Origin: Flavobacterium sp. 5
GTDB taxonomy: Bacteria > Bacteroidota > Bacteroidia > Flavobacteriales > Flavobacteriaceae
Assembly: GCF_002813295.1 (NCBI RefSeq)
Contig: NZ_PHUE01000001.1
Coordinates: 3,844,001 to 3,908,000, forward strand
DNA length: 64,000 nucleotides
Reading direction: 5' to 3'
Shown: piece by piece, positions 48,425 through 57,646 of the stretch
Layout of the letters: each line of letters begins with the position of its first letter
Numbering within the stretch: the first letter of the stretch is position 1
Notes under the pieces: model-generated
Told to the model about the DNA's origin: nothing
The model's input: the letters and a program-made list of their open reading frames with translations, nothing else
Databases searched by the model: none
Translations under genes and position numbers: made by a program

Positions 48425-49144
48425 ATGCAAATGAAATTTAAAATAACGCTATTGATACTGTTGTTTTCTGTATTTGGTTTTTCGCAAAGCGAAACTACTG
48501 GAAAAATAAAAACGGTTGTTGAAATTAAGTATGAATTAGGATATGTATTGCACAAGCCTGCTAATACAAAAGATAAAAAGCCACTAATAGTTTTTATTTC
48601 TGGAGATGGTGAAAAAGGAACTGACCTTGAAAGAGTAAAAATTCATGGACCGTTAAAGTATTTAAAAACTAATGAACTAGACGCTTACGTTTTAGCTCCA
48701 CAATGCAAAGAAGATGAAAATTGGAATATTGAGTCAATTTTTCAATTGATTGTAAAAATTCAAAAAGAAAACAATATAGATTCAAATAGAATTTATGTTA
48801 CAGGTTTAAGTTCTGGAGGTTGGGCAGCTTGGAATTTGGCTCTTTCATATCCTGATATGTTTGCAGCAATTGTGCCTATTTCGGGATTTGTTGATTTAAT
48901 TCAGTTAGATGGCGCTTGTAAAATAGCCAATATCCCAACTCGAATTTTTCATGGTTTATTGGATGATGTAGTAAAGGTAGATTACGCTATTTCTGTTTAC
49001 AAAGAGCTTAAAAAATGTAATGCAAAGGATGTTCAATTGACCATTTTTGACGATGCGGGTCACGATAGTTGGACAAGAGTTTATGACAACCCAGAAATTT
49101 ATGACTGGATGTTTAAACAGGTAAAAGTGAATACAAATAAATAA
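48425..49144 (+). CDS. Secreted alpha/beta-hydrolase (esterase-like)
   Basis: A 239-residue exported hydrolase: signal peptide ending in VFGFSQ, then the alpha/beta fold with LIVFISGDGEKG (oxyanion region) and the nucleophile elbow GLSSGGWAAWN (Ser in GxSxG-like GLSSG). The acid Asp lies in HGLLDDVVKV and His in FDDAGHDSWTRVYD. It resembles the prolyl-oligopeptidase/phospholipase-carboxylesterase type often found in beta-glucan loci. Its ATG directly follows the previous stop codon, so it is translationally coupled to the GH144 gene. It could remove substituents such as succinyl or acyl esters from the glucan; this is inference. Confidence 0.88.
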   Translation: MQMKFKITLLILLFSVFGFSQSETTGKIKTVVEIKYELGYVLHKPANTKDKKPLIVFISGDGEKGTDLERVKIHGPLKYLKTNELDAYVLAPQCKEDENWNIESIFQLIVKIQKENNIDSNRIYVTGLSSGGWAAWNLALSYPDMFAAIVPISGFVDLIQLDGACKIANIPTRIFHGLLDDVVKVDYAISVYKELKKCNAKDVQLTIFDDAGHDSWTRVYDNPEIYDWMFKQVKVNTNK

Positions 49145-49154
49145 AATTTATAGA

Positions 49155-51455
49155 ATGAAAAATACATTAGTCTTACTTTTTTTAGGATGTGCTGTTTTGG
49201 GTTACGCTCAAAAAAAGAGCACTAAAAGTACCGTAAAAATAAAACCAAAAGCTGAATTTGTAGCCGAGTTGTTATCAAAAATGACTTTGGATGAAAAATT
49301 AGGACAATTAAATTTACCCACTTCTGGAGATATTACTACGGGTCAAGCCAATAGCTCAGGTGTAGCCAAAAAAATTGAAGAAGGAAAGGTTGGTGGTTTA
49401 TTTAATATTAAATCAGTTCAAAAAATAAGAGACGTACAGCAAATAGCAGTTGAAAAAAGTCGTTTAAAAATTCCTCTAATTTTTGGGATGGATGTAATTC
49501 ATGGTTATGAAACTACTTTTCCAATTCCTCTTGGATTATCTTGTACTTGGGACATGAAACTAATCGAAAGAAGTGCTCAAATTGCTGCGCAGGAAGCGAG
49601 TGCCGACGGAATAAATTGGACTTTTTCTCCTATGGTTGATATTTCTCGCGACCCACGTTGGGGAAGAATTTCTGAAGGTTCTGGAGAAGATCCATACTTA
49701 GGAAGTCAAATAGCCAAAGCAATGGTAAACGGATACCAACAACATGACCTTTCTAAAAACAATACTATTTTGGCATGTGTTAAGCATTTTGCTTTATATG
49801 GAGCGCCAGAAGCAGGACGTGATTACAATACAGTAGATATGAGTCATATCAGAATGTTCAATGATTATTTTCCTCCTTATAAAGCAGCTGTTGATGCAGG
49901 AGTAGGATCGGTTATGGCTTCTTTTAATGAAGTTGATGGAATTCCGGCAACCGGAAATAAATGGTTGATGACAGATGTTTTAAGAAAACAATGGGGTTTC
50001 AAAGGTTTTGTAGTTACTGATTTTACTGGCATTCCTGAAATGATAGAACATGGTATGGGAGATTTGCAAGATGTATCAGCATTGTCTTTGAATGCTGGAG
50101 TCGAAATGGATATGGTGGGCGAAGGATTCTTAACAACTTTAAAAAAATCATTAGATGAAAAGAAAGTGACCATAGAGCAAATCAATAATGCGGTAACACT
50201 TATTTTAAATGCTAAATACGATTTAGGATTATTCGAAGATCCATATAAATATTGTGATAGTAACAGAGCAAAAAATGAAATTTTCACTGCTGCTAGTAGA
50301 GACGAAGCTAGAAAAACAGCAACTCAATCATTAGTTTTATTAAAAAATCAGAATCAAGTATTACCCTTAAAAAAATCAGGAACTATTGCACTTATCGGAC
50401 CATTGGCGGATGCAAAAAACAATATGTCAGGAACTTGGAGTGTAGCGACTGTTGGAGATAAATGTATTTCATTATTAGCAGGAATCCAGGAAGTGGCAGG
50501 AAAATCGACTAAAGTTCTTTATGCTAAAGGTAGTAATCTGGATTATGATGAAGCTTTTGAAACAAAAGCAACAATGTTTGGTAAAACCTTGAACAGAGAT
50601 AATCGTCCTAAAGAAGAAATGATAGCCGAAGCATTAAAGGTAGCCAACCAAGCAGATGTTATTGTAGCTGCACTTGGTGAATCTGCTGAAATGAGTGGTG
50701 AGTGTAGCAGCCGTACTAATTTAGAAATTCCACAAGCACAAAAGGATTTATTAAACGCTTTATTGAAAACTGGAAAGCCTGTGATTCTTGTTTTGTTTGA
50801 TGGTCGTCCATTAGTATTAAATGATGAAAATTCGACTGTTCCAGCTATTTTGAATGTTTGGTTTGCTGGTAGTGAAGCAGGTTATGCTATCGCCGATGTT
50901 TTGTTTGGTGATGTAAACCCTTCAGGGAAATTAACGACTACTTTCCCTAGAAGTGTTGGTCAAGTGCCAATCTATTATGCTCATAAAAATACAGGGAGAC
51001 CTTTGGAAAACACTGAGGGTAAATTTGAAAAATTCAGATCTAATTATATAGATGAAAGAAACGATCCATTATTCCCTTTTGGTTATGGATTGAGTTATAC
51101 CAATTTTGAGTATTCAAACGTGAAAATTTCGTCTGATAAAATGAATGCAAGCGGAAAAGTAACTGTTAGTGTCGAGGTTGCTAATACTGGAAATTATGAT
51201 GGTAAAGAAACCGTTCAATTGTATATAAGAGACGTTATAGGATCTGTAACCAGACCGGTTAGAGAATTGAAAGGATTTCAAAAGATAACTCTTAAAAAAG
51301 GAGAAAAGCAATCCGTAACATTTGATATCACCGTAGAAGATTTGAAGTTTTATAATTCTGATTTGAAGTTTGTTGCTGAGCCTGGACTCTTTGAGGCTTT
51401 TGTTGGTGGAAACTCAAATGCAGACAAGAAAGTTAATTTCAATTTAGTAAATTAA
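49155..51455 (+). CDS. bglX: GH3 beta-glucosidase
   Basis: A 766-residue periplasmic glucosidase of GH3: signal peptide ending in VLGYAQ, then an N-terminal TIM-barrel-like domain (VAELLSKMTLDEKLGQLNLP, IFGMDVIHGYETTFPIPLGLS, DPRWGRISEGSGEDPYLGS, ACVKHFALYGAPEAGRDYN). The nucleophile Asp lies in GFVVTDFTGIPEM, where GH3 usually has SDW. The second domain (TATQSLVLLKNQNQVLPL, LGESAEMSGECSSRTN) and a C-terminal FN3-like domain complete it. It would cleave sophorose or short beta-glucans to glucose. It is the last gene of the co-directional group, with a terminator at 51478. Confidence 0.96.
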   Translation: MKNTLVLLFLGCAVLGYAQKKSTKSTVKIKPKAEFVAELLSKMTLDEKLGQLNLPTSGDITTGQANSSGVAKKIEEGKVGGLFNIKSVQKIRDVQQIAVEKSRLKIPLIFGMDVIHGYETTFPIPLGLSCTWDMKLIERSAQIAAQEASADGINWTFSPMVDISRDPRWGRISEGSGEDPYLGSQIAKAMVNGYQQHDLSKNNTILACVKHFALYGAPEAGRDYNTVDMSHIRMFNDYFPPYKAAVDAGVGSVMASFNEVDGIPATGNKWLMTDVLRKQWGFKGFVVTDFTGIPEMIEHGMGDLQDVSALSLNAGVEMDMVGEGFLTTLKKSLDEKKVTIEQINNAVTLILNAKYDLGLFEDPYKYCDSNRAKNEIFTAASRDEARKTATQSLVLLKNQNQVLPLKKSGTIALIGPLADAKNNMSGTWSVATVGDKCISLLAGIQEVAGKSTKVLYAKGSNLDYDEAFETKATMFGKTLNRDNRPKEEMIAEALKVANQADVIVAALGESAEMSGECSSRTNLEIPQAQKDLLNALLKTGKPVILVLFDGRPLVLNDENSTVPAILNVWFAGSEAGYAIADVLFGDVNPSGKLTTTFPRSVGQVPIYYAHKNTGRPLENTEGKFEKFRSNYIDERNDPLFPFGYGLSYTNFEYSNVKISSDKMNASGKVTVSVEVANTGNYDGKETVQLYIRDVIGSVTRPVRELKGFQKITLKKGEKQSVTFDITVEDLKFYNSDLKFVAEPGLFEAFVGGNSNADKKVNFNLVN

Positions 51456-51471
51456 ATTTGGTTAGTTATGT

Positions 51472-51513
51472 TTTTTTGCCCTTCGTTTTTGGTTAGACGA
51501 AGGGCTTTTTTTA
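51472..51513 (+). terminator. Terminator ending the core of the polysaccharide locus
   Basis: A 9-bp GC-rich stem (GCCCTTCGT and ACGAAGGGC) with a 10-base loop and a run of T, 22 bases past the GH3 stop. The T-run on the left makes it bidirectional. Confidence 0.92.
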
Positions 51514-51587
51514 ATCATAATTTGCCGATTTTTTTAATTTTTTAATATCCTATAAAATTTAAAATTTATTAATTTAAATAAAAGAAA

Positions 51588-53510
51588 ATGTATAAACGAT
51601 ATTCGATAATAGTTTTGTTTTTCTTAATTGGAGTTACTACTAATATAGCAGCGCAAAACAGTACTATTACTGGAAAAACAAATTGGTTTGATCCTAATAA
51701 ACCAGCAACAACCTATTGTAATCCAATAAACATAGGGTACAATTATACCACTCAAAATCATAATGGTATTCCCGAATCCCGTCGTTCCAGCGCAGATCCT
51801 GTAATCATTACCTATAACGGAGAGTATTACTTGTTTGCAACCAATCAGGCTGGATTTTTTTGGAGTAAAGATATGTCTGACTGGAAATTTGTGTATGGAA
51901 GCTTTCAACGCAATCCTGGCGATGATGATCAGTGTGCACCTGCTGCGTGGGTTGTTAATGATACTTTATTTTACGTAGGTTCAACTTGGAAAAAAGACCA
52001 TCCAATTTGGAAGACTGCAGACCCAAAATCTGGAAGATGGACAAGACACGTAAACACAGCAATGTTGCCTACTTGGGACCCTGCTATTTTTCAGGACGAT
52101 GATAAAAAAGTATATATGTACTACGGATCAAGCGGAAAATTACCACTTGTAGGTGTAGAGGTTGACTACAAAACATGGCTTCCAAAAGGGAATCAGGAGG
52201 ATTATGCAAAACTATATACAGCAACCGAAGTAGAAGATATTCAGCATCCGTATGGCGAAGCAAAAGCAGTAGTTGGTCTAGATCCTGCAACACATGGTTG
52301 GGAACGTTTCGGACCTAATAATGATATGGAACCTGCTCCTTGGGGGAATTTTATTGAAGGAGCTTGGATGACCAAGCACAACGGGAAATATTATATGCAA
52401 TATGGGGCGCCAGCAACCGAATTCAAAGGTTATGCAAATGGTGTTCATGTAGGTAATAATCCCTTAGGACCCTTTGTGTATCAAAAACACAATCCGATGT
52501 CATATAAGCCAGGAGGTTTTGTAATTGGGGCTGGACACGGAAATACTTTTGCCGATAATTATGGTAATTATTGGAATACTGGAACCTGTAAAATCTCTAT
52601 AAAAGACCGTTTCGAACGAAGAATTAATATGTTCCCAGCTGGATTTGATAAAGATGATGTTATGTATTCTATTACAGCGTATGGAGATTTTCCAATTGTA
52701 TTGCCAACAGCGCAACGAGATCAAACAAAAGGAGCTTCTTCGGGTTGGATGTTGCTTTCTTATAAAAAGCCTGTAACAGTTTCTTCTTCTGAGGAATGCA
52801 AAGATGTTGAAACCCACAGAATGGATAATGGAGGCAAAAAAGTGTATGAAAAAATCTGCTATAATGCTTCAAATTTAACCGATGAAAACATTCAAACCTA
52901 TTGGTCTGCAACGACCGATAAACCTGGCGAGTGGCTACAGCTTGATTTAGGTAGAAAGATGGAAATTAAAGCGTTACAAGTCAATTATGCAGATCATAAG
53001 GCAACTCAGTACAATAAAGCAATGGACATTTATTATCAGTATAAAATCTATATGTCAGACGATGCTCAAAATTGGACATTAGTAGTAGATAAATCAAACA
53101 ATGATAAAGACGTGCCTCATGATTATGTTGAGTTAACAAATTCGATTACCGCTCGTTACATAAAAATGGTCAATATTCATAATGCTTCTGGTTTGTTTGC
53201 CGTTTCAGATTTTAGAGTCTTCGGAAATGGATTAGCTGAAAAACCCAAAGCAGTCGTTGATTTTAAAGTAAAAAGAAATGCCTCCGATTCTCGTAACGCA
53301 ATCATTTCTTGGAAAAAACAATCTGATGCAATTGGGTATTCAATTTATTACGGAATTGCTCCTGATAAATTGTACAACAGCATAATGGTCTACGGAGAGA
53401 ACTCTTATGATTTTAGAGGACTAGACAAAGGAACAAAGTATTATTTTACCATTGAACCTTTTAATGAAAGTGGTGTCGGACCAAGAATCAAGAATAATGT
53501 AGTCCAATAA
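51588..53510 (+). CDS. GH43 family glycosidase with F5/8 type C and FN3 domains
   Basis: A 640-residue exported enzyme: signal peptide ending in NIAAQ, then a five-bladed propeller of GH43 (about residues 45-390). Catalytic acids are in context: SADPVIITYNGEYYLF (base Asp), TWDPAIFQDDDKKVYMYYG (second Asp) and IEGAWMTKHNGKYYMQYG (acid Glu). A discoidin (F5/8C) domain follows, YNASNLTDENIQTYWSATTDKPGEWLQLDLGRK to the end of DFRVFGNG, and a C-terminal FN3 domain. GH43 enzymes act on arabinose- or xylose-type linkages and related glycans, so it need not share the beta-1,2-glucan substrate. It lies after a terminator, so it is a separate unit. Confidence 0.88.
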   Translation: MYKRYSIIVLFFLIGVTTNIAAQNSTITGKTNWFDPNKPATTYCNPINIGYNYTTQNHNGIPESRRSSADPVIITYNGEYYLFATNQAGFFWSKDMSDWKFVYGSFQRNPGDDDQCAPAAWVVNDTLFYVGSTWKKDHPIWKTADPKSGRWTRHVNTAMLPTWDPAIFQDDDKKVYMYYGSSGKLPLVGVEVDYKTWLPKGNQEDYAKLYTATEVEDIQHPYGEAKAVVGLDPATHGWERFGPNNDMEPAPWGNFIEGAWMTKHNGKYYMQYGAPATEFKGYANGVHVGNNPLGPFVYQKHNPMSYKPGGFVIGAGHGNTFADNYGNYWNTGTCKISIKDRFERRINMFPAGFDKDDVMYSITAYGDFPIVLPTAQRDQTKGASSGWMLLSYKKPVTVSSSEECKDVETHRMDNGGKKVYEKICYNASNLTDENIQTYWSATTDKPGEWLQLDLGRKMEIKALQVNYADHKATQYNKAMDIYYQYKIYMSDDAQNWTLVVDKSNNDKDVPHDYVELTNSITARYIKMVNIHNASGLFAVSDFRVFGNGLAEKPKAVVDFKVKRNASDSRNAIISWKKQSDAIGYSIYYGIAPDKLYNSIMVYGENSYDFRGLDKGTKYYFTIEPFNESGVGPRIKNNVVQ

Positions 53511-53541
53511 TATTTACAGATATTTTTTAGAAACCTATTCT

Positions 53542-53714
53542 AAACCCTACCGTGTGGACATAACTATAAAATCAACCTCATATTCTACAAATTAGCACAA
53601 GCATATAGGTCAAAATAGTCACGATAATTCATTTAGCATATCCAAATTTGTGCTAATTTGTGGAATTTGTGGTAAAAATTAATCTGTATTATTTGTATCC
53701 ACACAATAGGGTTT
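53542..53714. repeat. 173-bp miniature inverted-repeat element with nested palindrome
   Basis: Outer arms AAACCCTACCGTGTGGA (53542-53558) and TCCACACAATAGGGTTT (53698-53714) are inverted with two mismatches in 17. Nested inside, ACAAATTAGCACAA (53587-53600) and TTGTGCTAATTTGT (53648-53661) are perfect 14-bp complements. No gene lies within. Such a two-tier inverted repeat is the usual form of a non-autonomous miniature element or a processed RNA hairpin. Confidence 0.8.
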
Positions 53715-53762
53715 AGCGTAGGTTTTTAATAAATTTGTAGGTTCAATAAAACAAATAGCCAA

Positions 53763-55862
53763 ATGAAATCTTTATTTTCAATGATCTTTATTTTTGCCTT
53801 GAATCTAGTTCATGCGCAAAGTGTAAAATCACCATCCAATGCCCTTGAGGTCAATTTTAAATTAGCAAATAATGGACAACCTTCCTATTCGGTAAATTAC
53901 AATGGTAAACCCGTTATTTCAGAAAGTTCTTTGGGTATAAAACTCAAAGACAAACCAGCTCTTAATAGTAATTTCGAAATTCAGTCTTCAAAAAATACTA
54001 CTTTCAATGAATCTTGGAAGCCTGTTTTAGGACAAAAAGCATCCATTGTAAATCATTATAATGAACTTACTATTGCTCTAGTTCAAAAAGAGACCAATGT
54101 AAAAATGAATATTATCTTTAAAGTGTATGATGAGGGAGTTGCTTTCAGATATGATTTTCCAAAACAAGACAACCTAAATTATTTCATTATTTCAGATGAA
54201 GACACTCATTTCAACTTAACCGAAGATTATAAAGCCTTCTGGATTCCGGGTGATTTTGATTCCAATGAATATCCATATAGCCAAACCAAGCTTTCAGAAA
54301 TTGATAATACTAAATTAGACAAAAACTCTGGAATTGGAGTAACTACAGATCTAGGAAAAAGCAGAGTTCAAGCCCCTTTAATGTTAAAATCGCCTTCAGG
54401 ATTATATGTAAATATATTCGAAGCTGCTGTTGTCAATTATCCAGTAATGCACTTGAATGTAGATGTTACCAATTTTAAATTAACATCACAATTAGTTCCA
54501 AATGCAATAGGTGATAAAGCCTACTTGCAGGCACCTTGTGTATCACCTTGGAGAACGATTATGATTAGCAAAGACGCTCGTGACATTATTGGATCACAAA
54601 TGATTTTAAACTTAAATGAGCCTTGTAAACTGGATGATGTTTCATATATAAAACCAATGAAATATATTGGCGTTTGGTGGGAAATGCACGTTGGAGTATC
54701 AACTTGGGACTATGCAGGTTCAAAAAACGCACAGAATAGCGCTACCAATGAATTATTACCAACAGGAAAACACGGAGCTACTACCGAGAACACCAAACGA
54801 TACATAGATTTTGCCTCCAAAAATGGTTTTGATGGCGTTTTAGTAGAAGGTTGGAATGTAGGTTGGGAAGATTGGATGGGTAACTGGAAAGAGGAAGTAT
54901 TTGACTTTACAACACCTTATCCTGATTTCAATTTGGCTGAAGTTTCAGCTTATGCCAAACAAAAAAATGTAAAAATGATTATGCATAATGAAACTTCAGG
55001 TTCTGTAGCTAATTATGAACGTCATTTAGACCGTGCTTTCGATTTGATGAAAAAATATGATTATCCAGCTGTAAAAACTGGTTATGTAGGCAGAATTATT
55101 CCTCGTGGCGAATTTCATGACGGACAAACCATGGTAAATCACTTCAACTTTGTGGCCAGACGTGCTGCAGATTATAAAATATTACTTAATTCGCATGAAT
55201 CCTCTCGACCTACAGGGTATAGTCGTACCTATCCAAATTACATTGCTGCCGAAGCTGCTCGTGGTAATGAATTCAATGGTTGGAGTATAGGTAATCAGCC
55301 TAGTCATGAAACAATCTTACCATTTACAAGACTTCTTGGAGGACCAATGGATTATACTCCTGGTATCTTCGAAATTAAAATGAGCTATTACGATAAGAGT
55401 AAAACAGAACAAGTACACACTACTTTAGCAAAACAATTAGCCTTGTACGTTACCATATATTCTCCTTTGCAAATGGCTGCCGATTTGCCAGAAAGCTATG
55501 AAAAAAGGATGGATGCTTTTCAATTCATCAAAGACGTAGCTTTAGATTGGGACGATACCAAAATCCTCGAAGCCGAGCCAGGAGATTATGTTACAATTGC
55601 CAGAAAAACCAAAGGAAAAGAAACATGGTTCCTTGGAGCAATCACCGATGAAAACGCTAGAAAAACAGAAATAGCATTAGATTTTCTTAACAAAGGCCAA
55701 AAATATAAAGCTATTATTTATGAAGATGCCAAAGATGCCGATTGGAAAAATAACCCAATGGCATACAAAATAAGAACTGTTGAGGTTACAAATAAATCAA
55801 AACTAAACTTAGTTTTAGCTCCTGGCGGAGGAACAGCTATTAGTTTCGAACCTATTAAATAA
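53763..55862 (+). CDS. GH97 family glycoside hydrolase, inverting alpha-glucosidase type
   Basis: A 699-residue exported enzyme of GH97 (SusB-like). Signal peptide ending in NLVHAQ, N-terminal beta-supersandwich (to about residue 270), then the TIM barrel (GVWWEMHVGVSTWDY, FDGVLVEGWNVGWEDW). The catalytic region holds the Glu blocks KMIMHNETSGSVANYE, LLNSHESSRPTGYSRTYPN and EAARGNEFNGWS, which correspond to the Glu residues of the inverting subgroup such as SusB; a retaining enzyme would have Asp instead. It is expected to act on alpha-glucosides. It is a single gene after a miniature element, followed by a terminator. Confidence 0.94.
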   Translation: MKSLFSMIFIFALNLVHAQSVKSPSNALEVNFKLANNGQPSYSVNYNGKPVISESSLGIKLKDKPALNSNFEIQSSKNTTFNESWKPVLGQKASIVNHYNELTIALVQKETNVKMNIIFKVYDEGVAFRYDFPKQDNLNYFIISDEDTHFNLTEDYKAFWIPGDFDSNEYPYSQTKLSEIDNTKLDKNSGIGVTTDLGKSRVQAPLMLKSPSGLYVNIFEAAVVNYPVMHLNVDVTNFKLTSQLVPNAIGDKAYLQAPCVSPWRTIMISKDARDIIGSQMILNLNEPCKLDDVSYIKPMKYIGVWWEMHVGVSTWDYAGSKNAQNSATNELLPTGKHGATTENTKRYIDFASKNGFDGVLVEGWNVGWEDWMGNWKEEVFDFTTPYPDFNLAEVSAYAKQKNVKMIMHNETSGSVANYERHLDRAFDLMKKYDYPAVKTGYVGRIIPRGEFHDGQTMVNHFNFVARRAADYKILLNSHESSRPTGYSRTYPNYIAAEAARGNEFNGWSIGNQPSHETILPFTRLLGGPMDYTPGIFEIKMSYYDKSKTEQVHTTLAKQLALYVTIYSPLQMAADLPESYEKRMDAFQFIKDVALDWDDTKILEAEPGDYVTIARKTKGKETWFLGAITDENARKTEIALDFLNKGQKYKAIIYEDAKDADWKNNPMAYKIRTVEVTNKSKLNLVLAPGGGTAISFEPIK

Positions 55863-55905
55863 TGCGAATAGAATAATTTTTTAAATCATTGATTTATAAT
55901 AATAT

Positions 55906-55944
55906 AAAAATCCTGCTACACTCAAAAAGTAGCAGGATTTTTTT
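55906..55944 (+). terminator. Rho-independent terminator after the GH97 gene
   Basis: Arms AAATCCTGCTAC and GTAGCAGGATTT with a 9-base loop and T-run, about 45 bases past the stop. Confidence 0.92.
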
Positions 55945-56024
55945 GTTATTTTAATATGAATTCTGCTTTATAATCTCGAAATTGCGAAGCCAATAAAACG
56001 AATATAAATTCATACTAACTCAAA

Positions 56025-57401
56025 ATGAAAAGAAATCTATTTTTATCTCTATTTCTTGTAAATACTATTGCAGTACTTGCACAAAATAAAGACCAGCAAT
56101 TTTTTAAGGAAATCTACAATTCGACACTAACAAACTCAAAATGTTATTCTTGGTTAGATCATCTTTCAAATGATGTAGGAGCTAGATTATCAGGCTCCAC
56201 CGGTGCTCAAAAAGCAGTTGAGTATACCAAAAAACAAATGGAAACATTAGGCTTTGATAAAGTATATCTACAAGAAGTAATGGTGCCACATTGGGTTCGT
56301 GGCGAAAAAGAAACAGCTTACATCCAAGACAATAAAACCAAAATCAAAGTACCAATTTGCGCTTTGGGAGGCTCTATCGCTACACCCCAAAATGACTTAG
56401 CTGCCCAAGTGATCGAAGTTCATAGTTTCAATGAATTAAAAAGTTTAGGAGCAGATAAAATAAAAGGAAAAATAGTATTCTACAATAGACCCATGAACAA
56501 CGCCGAGATTGATGCTTTCGATGCATACTCTGGCGCAGTAGATCAACGATATGCAGGCGCTCAAGAAGCTTCAAACCTAGGAGCAGTAGGTACAATTGTA
56601 CGCTCAATGAATCTAAAATTAGATGATTACCCACATGCAGGTGGTCAAAGTTATGGTGATATTTCAAAAGATAAATACATTCCAACAGCCGCCATTAGTA
56701 CCAATGGAGCAGAATTGCTGAGCAAAACTTTAAAAACAAACCCTAATTTAAAATTCTATTTTAAACAATCTTGCCAAACCTTACCAGATGCATTGTCATA
56801 TAATGTAGTCGGAGAAATAAAAGGAACAGAACATCCAGAAAACATTATGGTCGTAGGAGGACACCTTGATTCATGGGACTTAGCAGATGGTTCTCATGAC
56901 GATGGAGCAGGAGTAGTGCAAAGTATGGAAGTAATGAATGTTTTTAAAAATCTAAATTACAAACCCAAAAACACCCTTCGAGTAGTTCTTTTTATGAACG
57001 AAGAAAACGGACTAAGAGGAGGAAATAAGTACGAAGAATTAGCTAAAGCTAATAATGAAAAACACATCTTTGCCCTAGAAAGCGACGAAGGAGGTTTTAC
57101 CCCAAGAGGATTTTCTTTAGAGTGTGATGATGCTAATTTTGATAAAATCTCAAAATGGAAACCCTTATTCGAACCGTATTTAATTCACAGTTTTACAAAA
57201 GGGCATTCAGGTTCAGACATAGGACCATTAACCTCTCCAGAAATTGTAAAAGTAGGTTTGAAACCAGATTCACAGCGTTATTTTGATTACCACCATGCGG
57301 CAAACGATAAATTTGAGGCTATAAATAAAAGAGAGTTAGAACTTGGAGCAGCAACGATGACCGCACTAATTTATATGATAGATCAAAATGATATAGACTA
57401 G
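56025..57401 (+). CDS. M28 family metallopeptidase
   Basis: A 458-residue exported aminopeptidase or carboxypeptidase Q-type enzyme. Signal peptide ending in AVLAQ, then SRLSGSTG-type start (here ARLSGSTGAQKAVEYTKKQMETLGF), a PA-like insertion (KIKGKIVFYNRPM ... GAVGTIVRSM), then the zinc sites: GGHLDSWDLADGSHDDGAGVVQSMEV (His and Asp), LFMNEENGLRGG (Glu pair), LESDEGGFTPRG (Asp) and YFDYHHAANDKF (His). All ligands are present, so it is probably active. It degrades peptides in the periplasm or outside; no partner gene is adjacent. Confidence 0.93.
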   Translation: MKRNLFLSLFLVNTIAVLAQNKDQQFFKEIYNSTLTNSKCYSWLDHLSNDVGARLSGSTGAQKAVEYTKKQMETLGFDKVYLQEVMVPHWVRGEKETAYIQDNKTKIKVPICALGGSIATPQNDLAAQVIEVHSFNELKSLGADKIKGKIVFYNRPMNNAEIDAFDAYSGAVDQRYAGAQEASNLGAVGTIVRSMNLKLDDYPHAGGQSYGDISKDKYIPTAAISTNGAELLSKTLKTNPNLKFYFKQSCQTLPDALSYNVVGEIKGTEHPENIMVVGGHLDSWDLADGSHDDGAGVVQSMEVMNVFKNLNYKPKNTLRVVLFMNEENGLRGGNKYEELAKANNEKHIFALESDEGGFTPRGFSLECDDANFDKISKWKPLFEPYLIHSFTKGHSGSDIGPLTSPEIVKVGLKPDSQRYFDYHHAANDKFEAINKRELELGAATMTALIYMIDQNDID

Positions 57402-57429
57402 TTTTTTACAATCAACAAGAACTAAACAA

Positions 57430-57468
57430 TTGAACCTGTATGGATTTTAAATCTTTACAGGTTTTCTT
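57430..57468 (+). terminator. Rho-independent terminator after the M28 gene
   Basis: Arms AACCTGTA (57433-57440) and TACAGGTT (57456-57463) with a 15-base loop, followed by TTCTTT. Beyond it (57496-57530) the direct repeat CGCTTCCGCAAAA occurs twice in the 180-bp approach to nadC. Confidence 0.75.
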
Positions 57469-57646
57469 TAACTAATAAATGTATTCGAGTTATTTCCGCT
57501 TCCGCAAAAGGAAATCTCGCTTCCGCAAAAAGACTATATCAATATACAATTTAGATATAAATAGTAAAATCCAAACTTTTCGAGCACACTTACTTTTTAA
57601 TGCATAAAATAAATCTTATTTTAGCATCATAATTAAAGATTAAAAT

